From: Pseudomonadota bacterium
GTDB taxonomy: Bacteria; Desulfobacterota; Desulfovibrionia; Desulfovibrionales; Desulfovibrionaceae
Direction of reading: 5' to 3'
Assembly (NCBI GenBank): GCA_023417745.1
Contig: JAEZEM010000137.1
Location: 1 to 12,444, forward strand
DNA length: 12,444 nt
Shown: positions 6,664 through 12,427 of the stretch, piece after piece
Position numbering within the stretch: position 1 is the first letter of the stretch
Layout: the number at the start of each line of letters is the position of its first letter
Notes under the pieces: model-generated
What the model saw: the letters and a program-made list of their open reading frames with translations, nothing else
Told to the model about the DNA's origin: nothing
Database searches by the model: none
Made by a program: the position numbers and the translations under genes

Positions 6664-8052
6664 CTAGAACTCCAGATGCCGCCAGGTGCGCGGGAAGGCC
6701 ATGACGTCGCGAATGTTGGTAACGCCGGTGACGAGCATGACCAGCCGCTCGAACCCGAGACCGAAGCCGGCGTGGGGTACGGAGCCGAAGCGGCGGGTGT
6801 CGAGGTACCACCAGTAAGCCTCAAGGGGCAGCCCCAATTCCGCGATGCGGGCCTCCAGGCGGTCCAAGCGCTCCTCGCGGGCGCTGCCGCCAACCAGCTC
6901 GCCAATGCCCGGCACAAGCACGTCCATGGCCCCAACGGTCTTGCCGTCGTCATTTTGGCGCATGTAGAAGGCTTTGATGTCCTTGGGGTAGTCGTACACG
7001 ATGACCGGGCGCTTGAAGTGCTCCTCGGCCAGATAGCGCTCGTGTTCGCTTTGCAGGTCGGCCCCGAAGGCCACCGGATACTGGAAGGCCTTTTTGCACG
7101 ACGTGAGAATGTCCACCGCCTCGCCGTACGGCAGGCGCACGAAAGGCTTGGCCAGCAGGTTTTCCAGGGTGGCGGGCAGGGTCGGGTCCACGAACTTGGC
7201 AAAAAGCCCGAAGTCCTCGGCGCATTCGGCCAGCACCAGCCGCACCAGATGGGTGACCAGGGATTCGGCCAGGTCCATGTTGTCTTCGAGATCGGCAAAA
7301 GCCATCTCGGGTTCGAGCATCCAGAACTCGGCGGCATGGCGCGAGGTGTCGGAGTGCTCGGCCCGAAAGGTCGGCCCGAAGGTGTAGACCCGGCCCAGGG
7401 CGAGGGCCAGGGGTTCGGCCGAGAGCTGGCCCGAGACGGTCAGCATGGCTTCCTTGCCGAAAAAGTCCTGGCTGACGCGCTCGGCCGCCGGCAGCGCGGC
7501 CGCCTCGGGACCCAGGGTGGTCACCCGAAACATCTCGCCGGCTCCTTCGCAATCCGAGCCGGTGATGACCGGCGTGTGGACCAGGGCGAAGCCCTCCTTG
7601 GCGAAATAGTCGTGGATGCCGTGGGCCAGGGCCGAGCGGATGCGCAGCATCGCGCCGTACTTGTTGGTGCGCGGGCGCAAATGGGCGATGGTGCGCAGGA
7701 ATTCATCGGAATGGCGCTTTTTCTGGAGCGGATAGGTTTCCGGGTCGGCCGCGCCCAGGAGCGAGACCGAAGCGGCCCGGATCTCGTAGCGCTGGCCCTT
7801 GCCCGGCGAGGCGACGAGTTCGCCCGTGACGGCCACCGACGCGCCGACGCCGAGCGACTTGACCATGTCCGCGCCCTCGGCCGTGTCGTCGATGATGACC
7901 TGCAGGTTGCCCAGGCAGGAACCGTCGTTTAATTCCAGGAAGGAAAAGCCTTTGGCGTCGCGGCGGGTGCGCACCCAGCCCATGACGCGGATTTCGGGAC
8001 AAGGGGACGGGCTTTCCAGGGCGGCCTTGACGGTAGTGCGGCGTATGCTCAT
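6664..8052 (-). CDS. asnS: Asparaginyl-tRNA synthetase (AsnRS)
   Basis: 462 residues from ATG 8052, matching the usual bacterial AsnRS length (about 465). It charges tRNA-Asn with asparagine in the cytoplasm using ATP. An OB-fold anticodon-binding domain occupies about 20-103 (IRVMGWVRTRRDAKGFSFLE). The class II catalytic core follows: SQDFFGKEAMLTVSGQL (194-210), motif 2 FRAEHSDTSRHAAEFWMLEP (229-248) with R230, and motif 3 GFGLGFERL (429-437) with R436. The C-terminus NIRDVMAFPRTWRHLEF is the AsnRS-type ending, which separates it from AspRS and LysRS. An upstream in-frame start (8232) lies inside the preceding gene and is rejected. Its ATG overlaps the stop codon of the preceding ATC-hydrolase gene as ATGA, so translation is probably coupled. 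No promoter of its own was seen. Confidence 0.97.
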   Translation of the reverse strand: MSIRRTTVKAALESPSPCPEIRVMGWVRTRRDAKGFSFLELNDGSCLGNLQVIIDDTAEGADMVKSLGVGASVAVTGELVASPGKGQRYEIRAASVSLLGAADPETYPLQKKRHSDEFLRTIAHLRPRTNKYGAMLRIRSALAHGIHDYFAKEGFALVHTPVITGSDCEGAGEMFRVTTLGPEAAALPAAERVSQDFFGKEAMLTVSGQLSAEPLALALGRVYTFGPTFRAEHSDTSRHAAEFWMLEPEMAFADLEDNMDLAESLVTHLVRLVLAECAEDFGLFAKFVDPTLPATLENLLAKPFVRLPYGEAVDILTSCKKAFQYPVAFGADLQSEHERYLAEEHFKRPVIVYDYPKDIKAFYMRQNDDGKTVGAMDVLVPGIGELVGGSAREERLDRLEARIAELGLPLEAYWWYLDTRRFGSVPHAGFGLGFERLVMLVTGVTNIRDVMAFPRTWRHLEF

Positions 8053-8534
8053 GCGTCGTTCCAGGTGAAGGTGAAAGGACATTTTTTCGCGCCAGAGGCG
8101 ATGGTCTCCGGGCGATCCAGGGTCAGGCAGGGGCTGTAGCCGGCGGCAAAGGCGGCATCGCGCAGGCAGGACACGCGAACGGCCAGTTCCTCGGGCAGGC
8201 CCATTTCCCGATAGCTTTCGGCATAGCGGCAACGCACGACGTCGAAGGCCACGCGGCCGGGTTCGCGCCGTTCGTTGGCGATCTCAAGCGCTGCGCCGCG
8301 TTGCCAGATGGCCGAAACCGTGGCGAAATGCGCCAGGTTCGGCCCGCCCGGGGCCTGGGCGGCAAAGGCCTGACCGGCGGCCTTGGCGGCGTGGGCCACG
8401 GTGTCCTCAATGACGGCCAGGGCGGCGTCGCGGCCCAGGCGCTCGACCAGAACGGCGTAAACGTCGGCCAGCATGGCCGCCTCGATGCGGCGGCGCTCAA
8501 GCAAGGTGACTTCGGACGGGATCGATTCGCTCAT
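8049..8534 (-). CDS. L-2-amino-thiazoline-4-carboxylate (ATC) hydrolase family protein
   Basis: 161 residues from ATG 8534, selected because GGAG lies 7 nt upstream. A longer frame to 8744 has no start signal. The C-terminal half carries the pattern I recognise for the ATC_hydrolase family: FDVVRCRYAESYREMGLPEE (97-116), then SCLRDAAFAAGYSP (122-135), LTLDRPETIASGAKKCPF (137-154) and a final aromatic strand. C102, C123 and C152 are at family-like positions. The named enzyme opens the thiazoline ring of L-ATC to N-carbamoyl-L-cysteine in a Pseudomonas cysteine pathway. Most relatives are untested, so the true substrate here is open. No signal peptide is present. It is the first gene of a tight pair with asnS, with a 4-bp ATGA overlap. 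No carbamoylase gene is nearby, which weakens a literal ATC pathway. Confidence 0.8.
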   Translation of the reverse strand: MSESIPSEVTLLERRRIEAAMLADVYAVLVERLGRDAALAVIEDTVAHAAKAAGQAFAAQAPGGPNLAHFATVSAIWQRGAALEIANERREPGRVAFDVVRCRYAESYREMGLPEELAVRVSCLRDAAFAAGYSPCLTLDRPETIASGAKKCPFTFTWNDA

Positions 8535-8646
8535 GGGGTTGCTCCAGCGCCCGGAAGAAAACCGGCGGGCGCGAACCGCTCTTTTGCCACAACGTCCGGC
8601 CCGACCACAACCGCTGTGAAGCCGCCCTGCGCGAGCACGCGACAAT

Positions 8647-8683
8647 CGACAAAACTGTCGGACAACACCGCCTTTTTTGGCGG
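8647..8683. promoter_or_regulatory. Dyad and GACAA repeats in the divergent spacer
   Basis: CGACA (8647-8651) and TGTCG (8656-8660) form a short dyad. GACAA occurs three times, at 8641, 8649 and 8661. Next to it CCGCC and GGCGG (8668-8672, 8679-8683) enclose six T. The spot lies about 110-150 bases upstream of the ATC-hydrolase start, so it could be an operator or leader structure, but no convincing -35/-10 pair for that gene was found. Confidence 0.25.
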
Positions 8684-8711
8684 CAAGGCTTCCTTTTACT
8701 GGACAAGGCCT

Positions 8712-8717
8712 TATACT
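8712..8717 (+). promoter_or_regulatory. Possible -10 box upstream of the small ORF
   Basis: TATACT matches the -10 consensus at five of six positions and lies 72 nt before the small ORF start. The expected -35 region (about 8689-8695) has no good match to TTGACA, so activation by a regulator or an alternative sigma factor would be needed. Weak call. Confidence 0.3.
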
Positions 8718-8777
8718 TTCGGGAAATGTCGGGGCTCCCCCCATGGCATCAAGTTTGCTAGATTGAGAATGATCCCC

Positions 8778-8783
8778 AGGAGG
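8778..8783 (+). promoter_or_regulatory. Perfect Shine-Dalgarno AGGAGG of the 42-codon ORF
   Basis: AGGAGG is followed by 5 nt (CCGCC) and ATG at 8789. It is the strongest ribosome binding site in the window, stronger than those of the modB, asnS and kinase genes, and is the main reason for calling the small ORF. Confidence 0.6.
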
Positions 8784-8788
8784 CCGCC

Positions 8789-8917
8789 ATGCTTGTGCCC
8801 CTTATCGAAGCCCTCCTTGAAAGGCTTTTGCGCAAAACGCCCGAGCCGGTTCCCTGTCCCGTGGAGCACGACGACCAACGAGACCGCCGGCACGGCAAAC
8901 GTCAGCGAGACGATTGA
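8789..8917 (+). CDS. Small hypothetical protein, 42 residues
   Basis: ATG 8789 to TGA 8917, placed 5 nt after a perfect AGGAGG. The protein begins MLVPLIEALLERLLRKTPEP, a short amphipathic helix, and continues with a proline-rich hinge containing one Cys. It ends in a highly charged tail rich in Asp, Arg, His and Lys (EHDDQRDRRHGKRQRDD). No domain is recognised. Codon choice is less biased than in neighbouring genes (CTT, AGG, CGA and CAA occur), so it may be young or poorly expressed. A minus-strand frame over the same bases (8711-8947, GTG start, no good ribosome binding site) is the rival reading. It lies upstream of the mod genes in the same direction, but a promoter-like region separates them. 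Function unknown. Confidence 0.5.
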   Translation: MLVPLIEALLERLLRKTPEPVPCPVEHDDQRDRRHGKRQRDD

Positions 8918-8944
8918 CGCGACGATACAAAAACACCTGACGCT

Positions 8945-8965
8945 CACGCTTCTTCATCAAGCGTG
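8945..8965 (+). repeat. Small hairpin behind the 42-codon ORF
   Basis: CACGCTT (8945-8951) and AAGCGTG (8959-8965) form a perfect 7-bp stem with a 7-nt loop, 27 nt after the small ORF stop. No T-run follows. It may be a weak transcript end between the small ORF and the mod promoter. Confidence 0.35.
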
Positions 8966-9011
8966 CAGCGGCGACGCCTGCCGACCGCGCAAAGTGACAC
9001 CCCTTTTCTAA

Positions 9012-9040
9012 TTGCCGTGACATTCTGTACTTCTTACAAA
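9012..9040 (+). promoter_or_regulatory. Putative promoter of the modBAC operon
   Basis: TTGCCG (9012-9017) and TACAAA (9035-9040) have a 17-nt spacer within the only AT-rich patch upstream of modB. Transcription would start near 9047, inside a 10-bp palindrome, giving a leader of about 90 nt. The box matches are moderate, so the exact hexamers are uncertain, though the region is the obvious promoter site. Confidence 0.45.
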
Positions 9041-9042
9041 AA

Positions 9043-9052
9043 ATACATGTAT
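9043..9052. promoter_or_regulatory. 10-bp palindrome, candidate mod operator
   Basis: ATACATGTAT is a perfect palindrome overlapping the expected transcription start. A second small dyad, TGTA-N5-TACA (9026-9038), overlaps the -10 region. Both are well placed for repression. They do not look like the enterobacterial ModE box that I know (CGTTATAT and its inverted half), so another metal-oxyanion regulator would be needed, such as the TunR type described in sulfate reducers. That link is inference. Confidence 0.35.
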
Positions 9053-9070
9053 GCTGCCATGATTATTGTC

Positions 9071-9105
9071 CGCCGCGCCATAAATGGTTTCGTTTAGTCG
9101 CGGCG
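9071..9105 (+). repeat. Inverted repeat in the mod leader
   Basis: CGCCGCG (9071-9077) and CGCGGCG (9099-9105) can pair across 21 nt in the 5' UTR, ending 16 nt before the GGGAG of modB. It may modulate translation or only be leader structure. The leader is too short for the known molybdenum-cofactor riboswitch. Confidence 0.35.
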
Positions 9106-9136
9106 CAGCGGCAACTGACACGGGAGACGTCTTTTC

Positions 9137-9805
9137 ATGCTTGACGCTAGCGTCCTGCCGCCTCTGCTCCTCACCTTCAAGGTGGCCACCCTGGCCACGG
9201 CCCTGGCCACCATCCCGGCGGTCTGTCTGGCCCGGCTGGCCCAGGTGCGCGATTTCCCCGGCCGCGACGTCGTCGACGCCGTGCTGACGCTGCCCATGGT
9301 GCTGCCGCCGACGGTCCTTGGCTACTACATCATCGTGGTGCTCGGCCGGCGCGGAATCATCGGCTCCTGGCTGTGGAACACCTTCGGCGTGACGATCATG
9401 TTCACCTGGGAGGGCGCGGTGGTGGCGGCGGCGGTGGTGGCTTTTCCCCTGGTCTATCGTTCGGCCAGAGCGGCCTTCGAAGGCGTGGACGGCAATCTGG
9501 AAAACGCGGCCAGAACCCTGGGAGCTTCGGAGACGGCCATTTTTTTGCGAGTCTCGTTTCCCTTGGCCCTGCGCGGGGTCGTGGCCGGCGTGGTGCTGGC
9601 CCTGGCCCGGGCCATGGGCGAGTTCGGCGCCACCCTCATGGTGGCCGGCAACCTGCCCGGCAAGACGCAAACCCTGTCCTTAGCCGTGTACAGCGCCACC
9701 CAGGCCGGCAACGACGCCCTGGCCAATGAGCTGGTGCTGCTCATTTCCGCGGCCTGCGTGGCGCTTCTCGTGTTTGTCGCCCGAATCGTGAAACCGAAAG
9801 CCTAG
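9137..9805 (+). CDS. modB: Molybdate/tungstate ABC transporter permease
   Basis: 222 residues from ATG 9137. GGGAG at 9122-9126 is the ribosome binding site, spaced 10 nt. This is the inner-membrane pore subunit, with about five hydrophobic segments starting at 9-30. The ABC-permease EAA loop is ENAARTLGASETAIFLRVSF (122-141) with the invariant G129, which docks on the ATPase ModC. The LTLPMVLPPTVLGYY run (50-64) and LARAMGEFGATLMVAGNLPG (156-175) are typical of ModB/CysT-like permeases, and the latter with its GEFGAT supports molybdate over sulfate. Length is normal for ModB. It is the first gene of the operon and precedes modA by 8 nt, whereas modA comes first in the classical order. Confidence 0.95.
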   Translation: MLDASVLPPLLLTFKVATLATALATIPAVCLARLAQVRDFPGRDVVDAVLTLPMVLPPTVLGYYIIVVLGRRGIIGSWLWNTFGVTIMFTWEGAVVAAAVVAFPLVYRSARAAFEGVDGNLENAARTLGASETAIFLRVSFPLALRGVVAGVVLALARAMGEFGATLMVAGNLPGKTQTLSLAVYSATQAGNDALANELVLLISAACVALLVFVARIVKPKA

Positions 9806-9813
9806 AGGAAGAA

Positions 9814-10566
9814 ATGCTCATGAAGAAACTGCTGCTCACCTTGGCCCTGTGTCTGTCCCTGGCCGCTCCGGCCGCCGCCGGCGACATCACCGTCTCCGCC
9901 GCCGCCAGCCTCACCGACGCCTTTAATGAAATCAAGGGCGCTTTCGCCAAGGATCACCCCGGCGTCAACGTGACGTTTAATTTCGCCGCCTCCGGCGCGC
10001 TGCTCTCCCAGATGGCCCAGGGCGCGCCCGTGGACGTCTTTGCCTCGGCCGACCAGAAAACCATGGACCAGGCCGCCGAGAAAAAGCTCATCGACGTGCC
10101 GACCCGGGTCAACTTCGCCCAAAACGCCCTGGTCATGGCCGTTCCGGCCGACAACCCGGCCAAGCTCAAGGACCTGACCAACCTCACCACCCCGGCCGCC
10201 AAGCGCATCGCCATCGGCAACCCCGACTCCGTGCCCGTCGGCCGTTACACCAAGGCGGCGCTGACCAAAACCGGCCTGTGGGACGCCATCTCCGGCAAGT
10301 TCGTTCTGGCCGAGTCCGTGCGCCAGGTGCTGGACTATCTGACCCGCGGCGAAGTCGACGCCGGCTTCGTCTACGCCACCGACGCCAAGCAGGGCGGCGA
10401 CAAGGTCAAGACTGTCCTTGAAGTGCCCGTGGAAACCCCGGTCACCTATCCCATCGCCGTACTGGAAGGCGCCAAGGACAAGAAGGACGCCGCCGCCTTC
10501 GTGGCCTTTGTCACCGGCTCCAAGGGTCAGGCCATCCTGGCCAAGTACGGCTTCAAGAAGCCCTAG
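9814..10566 (+). CDS. modA: Molybdate/tungstate-binding periplasmic protein
   Basis: 250 residues. ATG 9814 is taken; ATG 9820 (2 residues shorter) is equally possible because GAGGA at 9805-9809 serves both. An N-terminal signal peptide (KKLLLTLALCLSLAAPAAA) is probably cut before GDITVSAAASL, near residue 23. The mature protein has the ModA fold: AAASLTDAF, FNFAASGALLSQM, VDVFASADQKTMD, NPDSVPVGRY and DAGFVYATDA. By comparison with E. coli ModA the oxyanion ligands would be S32, S60, the 141-142 backbone region, V169 and Y187. No TupA-type TTTS motif is seen, so this is the ModA class, which can bind both molybdate and tungstate. It captures the oxyanion in the periplasm and delivers it to ModB. 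A 71-nt gap with a large palindrome separates it from modC. Confidence 0.96.
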   Translation: MLMKKLLLTLALCLSLAAPAAAGDITVSAAASLTDAFNEIKGAFAKDHPGVNVTFNFAASGALLSQMAQGAPVDVFASADQKTMDQAAEKKLIDVPTRVNFAQNALVMAVPADNPAKLKDLTNLTTPAAKRIAIGNPDSVPVGRYTKAALTKTGLWDAISGKFVLAESVRQVLDYLTRGEVDAGFVYATDAKQGGDKVKTVLEVPVETPVTYPIAVLEGAKDKKDAAAFVAFVTGSKGQAILAKYGFKKP

Positions 10567-10581
10567 GACCGTCGTTTCCAT

Positions 10582-10611
10582 GACGCTCCCGGGGCCGGCC
10601 CCGGGAGCGTC
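10582..10611. repeat. Perfect 30-bp palindrome between modA and modC
   Basis: Bases 10582-10611 equal their own reverse complement. The RNA would fold as a 13-bp GC-rich stem with a CCGG tetraloop, starting 15 nt after the modA stop and ending 26 nt before the modC ATG. No T-run follows, so it is not a standard terminator. It probably protects the modBA mRNA from 3' decay or lowers read-through, giving more ModA than ModC. Confidence 0.85.
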
Positions 10612-10637
10612 CAACCAGCCGCCCATCGGAGCCGCCC

Positions 10638-11345
10638 ATGCGTATCGCCGTGGACATCCAGAAAGCCTACCGCAGCGGCGGACGTGAATTCCATCTTAAC
10701 GCCGCCTTTGCCGTGTCCGGCAACCGGGCCGTGCTGTTCGGGGCCTCGGGCTCGGGCAAAACCCTGACGCTTCGCGCCCTGGCCGGGCTGCTGCGCCCGG
10801 ACTCCGGTTCCATCAGCGTGGACGGCCGGGTCTTTTTCGATTCCGCCCAGGGTGTTTTCGTGCCGCCCAGGCTTCGCCGCATCGGCTACGTGTTTCAGGA
10901 TTACGCCCTTTTTCCCCACCTCACCGTGCGGCAAAACGTCGCGTTCGGCCTCTCGCCGCTGACCGGCCGACTCACGCCCCAGGCCGCCGAACACGTCCAG
11001 AAAACCCTGGCGCTTTTTGGCATTGAGGCCTTAGCCGATCTGCGTCCGGCCCGGATTTCCGGCGGCCAGCGCCAGCGCGTGGCCCTGGCCAGAGCCCTGG
11101 TCTGCGAACCGGACGCCCTGCTCCTGGACGAACCCTTCTCGGCCCTGGACATTCCGCTTCGTCAAAAGGTGCGGGCCGAGCTGGCCGGCATCCTTGCCCG
11201 CCTGGACATTCCGCTGGTCATGGTCACCCACGACCCGGCCGACGTGGCCTTTTTCGGCGGCGAGGTGGCGCGCTACGGCGAAGGCCGGGTCGTGGACATG
11301 CACTCGGCCGAGGACATGCGCCGCTCCATGGTCAAGGTGGCCTAG
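10638..11345 (+). CDS. modC: Molybdate/tungstate ABC transporter ATPase, short form without TOBE domain
   Basis: 235 residues from ATG 10638, with CGGAG 6 nt upstream. It is a complete nucleotide-binding domain: Walker A GASGSGKT (35-42), Q-loop Q87 in YVFQDYALFPHL, ABC signature ISGGQ (140-144), Walker B ALLLDEP (160-166), D-loop SALD and switch histidine H198. It powers uptake through ModB on the cytoplasmic side. E. coli ModC is about 350 residues because of a C-terminal Mop/TOBE region that binds molybdate. That region is missing and the protein ends soon after the H-loop (MHSAEDMRRSMVKVA) at a clean stop, so this is a short form rather than a frameshift. The ModC name rests mainly on its neighbours. 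It is the last gene of the operon. Confidence 0.92.
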   Translation: MRIAVDIQKAYRSGGREFHLNAAFAVSGNRAVLFGASGSGKTLTLRALAGLLRPDSGSISVDGRVFFDSAQGVFVPPRLRRIGYVFQDYALFPHLTVRQNVAFGLSPLTGRLTPQAAEHVQKTLALFGIEALADLRPARISGGQRQRVALARALVCEPDALLLDEPFSALDIPLRQKVRAELAGILARLDIPLVMVTHDPADVAFFGGEVARYGEGRVVDMHSAEDMRRSMVKVA

Positions 11346-11351
11346 GGACGC

Positions 11352-11367
11352 GTCCCCAGAAAGGGAC
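11352..11367 (+). repeat. Short hairpin after modC
   Basis: GTCCC (11352-11356) and GGGAC (11363-11367) form a 5-bp stem with a 6-nt loop just after the modC stop. No T-run follows. A transcript end here is plausible but weakly supported, and no better terminator was seen before the lipase-like gene. Confidence 0.25.
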
Positions 11368-11435
11368 AGCCCTGCTTCGTGGGCAGCGCCCGAGAGCCCG
11401 TCTTGTTCCGGGTGCGTGCCAAAGGCCCCGTCCTG

Positions 11436-11464
11436 TTGACGGCCAGCCCGGTCGGGCGTAACCT
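11436..11464 (+). promoter_or_regulatory. Putative promoter of the lipase-like gene
   Basis: TTGACG (11436-11441, five of six bases of the -35 consensus) and TAACCT (11459-11464) have a 17-nt spacer. The -10 is weak but keeps the TA...T positions. A small inverted repeat, TAACC-TT-GGTTA (11459-11470), overlaps the -10 and could be an operator. The leader would be about 55 nt. Confidence 0.4.
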
Positions 11465-11523
11465 TGGTTAAAATTACCCGGCGATAACGGCCTGTTGCCG
11501 CCCGCCGCCGGAAATGGACCGCC

Positions 11524-12342
11524 ATGAGCCTGACCGCCGCCAATCTCGACGCCTCCCTGGGCGTTCTCACCGAGGCCAGCTACCGCCAGAACACTTCGCT
11601 CATTACCGCCCTGGAAGGGGCCGGCTACGTCCAGCTCGACCTTGACGGCGACGGCAACGGCACGTCGAAGGCCGGCAGCGCCGCTTTCGACGCCTGGACC
11701 ACGGTGGCCAACAACCAAACCGTGGCCATCATCGCCTTTCGCGGCACCGACGACATCGATTATTCCAAGGACGGCCTGACCGCCTATCTCGGCAGCGCCG
11801 ACGCCGCCTACTGGTTCGACACCGTGGGCTACTACGACCAGCTCTCGGCCAAGACGGCCGCCTTTGACGCCGCCGTGGACAGCCGGGGCATCGGCCAGGT
11901 CTACGTCACCGGCCACAGCCTCGGCGGCGCAGCCGCCCAGGCCTACATGGCCGGGCATCCCGACGACGCCGACACGCGCTACGCCGCCGTGGTCTTCGGC
12001 TCCATGGGCCTGTCCGGCGGCGACGCCAGCTATGCGACCGACGCGCGCATCGTCAATTTCGTCGCGCCTTCGGATTATTCCACGGAACTGGGCACGCAGA
12101 CCGCCGGCCTGACCGTGAGCTTCAGCGACGGCACGGGGAGCCTCGGCTCCGGCCTTGATCTGTCGACGCTGCTAGCCGATCCGGCCTCCTACCTGAGCGT
12201 TCACGGCACGAGCCTGTATCTGAACGCCGCCGCCGACTACGACGCGGCAAAAGCCGGCATCCCTTCCACCGAGACGACCACCTTTTTCAAGTCCACCGTG
12301 GCCCTTGGCGGCCTGACCCTGACCGTTTCGCCGCTTGGCTAG
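11524..12342 (+). CDS. Class 3 lipase-like alpha/beta hydrolase
   Basis: 272 residues from ATG 11524, with GGA 5 nt upstream. The fold is that of fungal-type (class 3) lipases: TVAIIAFRGTDD (66-77) supplies the strand and oxyanion region, and QVYVTGHSLGGAAAQAYMAG (125-144) holds the nucleophile elbow with S132. D184 in NFVAPSD is a likely acid and H227 in SVHGTSLYL the likely base. LDLDGDGNG (38-46) resembles a calcium-binding loop, though the final acidic ligand of a full EF-hand is not obvious. No N-terminal signal peptide or lipobox is present, so it is cytoplasmic or leaves by a signal-peptide-independent route. RTX nonapeptides are absent, but the C-terminus is Ser/Thr-rich and hydrophobic (STVALGGLTLTVSPLG), compatible with a type I secretion signal. 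It probably hydrolyses an ester; the substrate is unknown. No secretion genes or lipase chaperone lie beside it. Confidence 0.82.
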   Translation: MSLTAANLDASLGVLTEASYRQNTSLITALEGAGYVQLDLDGDGNGTSKAGSAAFDAWTTVANNQTVAIIAFRGTDDIDYSKDGLTAYLGSADAAYWFDTVGYYDQLSAKTAAFDAAVDSRGIGQVYVTGHSLGGAAAQAYMAGHPDDADTRYAAVVFGSMGLSGGDASYATDARIVNFVAPSDYSTELGTQTAGLTVSFSDGTGSLGSGLDLSTLLADPASYLSVHGTSLYLNAAADYDAAKAGIPSTETTTFFKSTVALGGLTLTVSPLG

Positions 12343-12410
12343 CCTCTCCCCCGCCGACCCGCCACACGCCACACGCCCCTCCCCCATAACGTTTTCCCGT
12401 CAGGGGGGCC

Positions 12411-12427
12411 GGGGGGCTAAGCCCCCC
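12411..12427. terminator. G6C/GC6 hairpin after the lipase-like gene
   Basis: GGGGGGC (12411-12417) and GCCCCCC (12421-12427) pair around TAA, preceded by another G6 run at 12403-12408. No T-run follows inside the window, and the sequence continues CCGCCGGAGGCATCT to the edge. It may be a transcript end, or the first part of a dispersed intergenic repeat. The rest of 12343-12444 holds only a short tandem GCCACAC pair (within 12358-12375). Confidence 0.4.

Noticed and set aside
6232..7932. 566-codon open frame on the plus strand opposite asnS
   Set aside because: It is antisense to a gene with complete AsnRS motifs. Its low-complexity Gly/Arg/His-rich translation matches no family, and it has no ribosome binding site. 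It is a GC-bias shadow.
8711..8947. 78-codon minus-strand frame with a hydrophobic N-terminus, antisense to the small ORF
   Set aside because: It needs a GTG start with a poor ribosome binding site, while the opposite strand has a perfect AGGAGG and ATG. It is not fully excluded.
9047..9136. Molybdenum-cofactor riboswitch in the mod leader
   Set aside because: The leader of about 90 nt is too short for the known fold of roughly 130-150 nt, and only one simple stem is visible.
9802..10626. 274-codon minus-strand frame over modA
   Set aside because: It is the complement of a clear ModA with signal peptide; its glycine-rich translation is an artefact.
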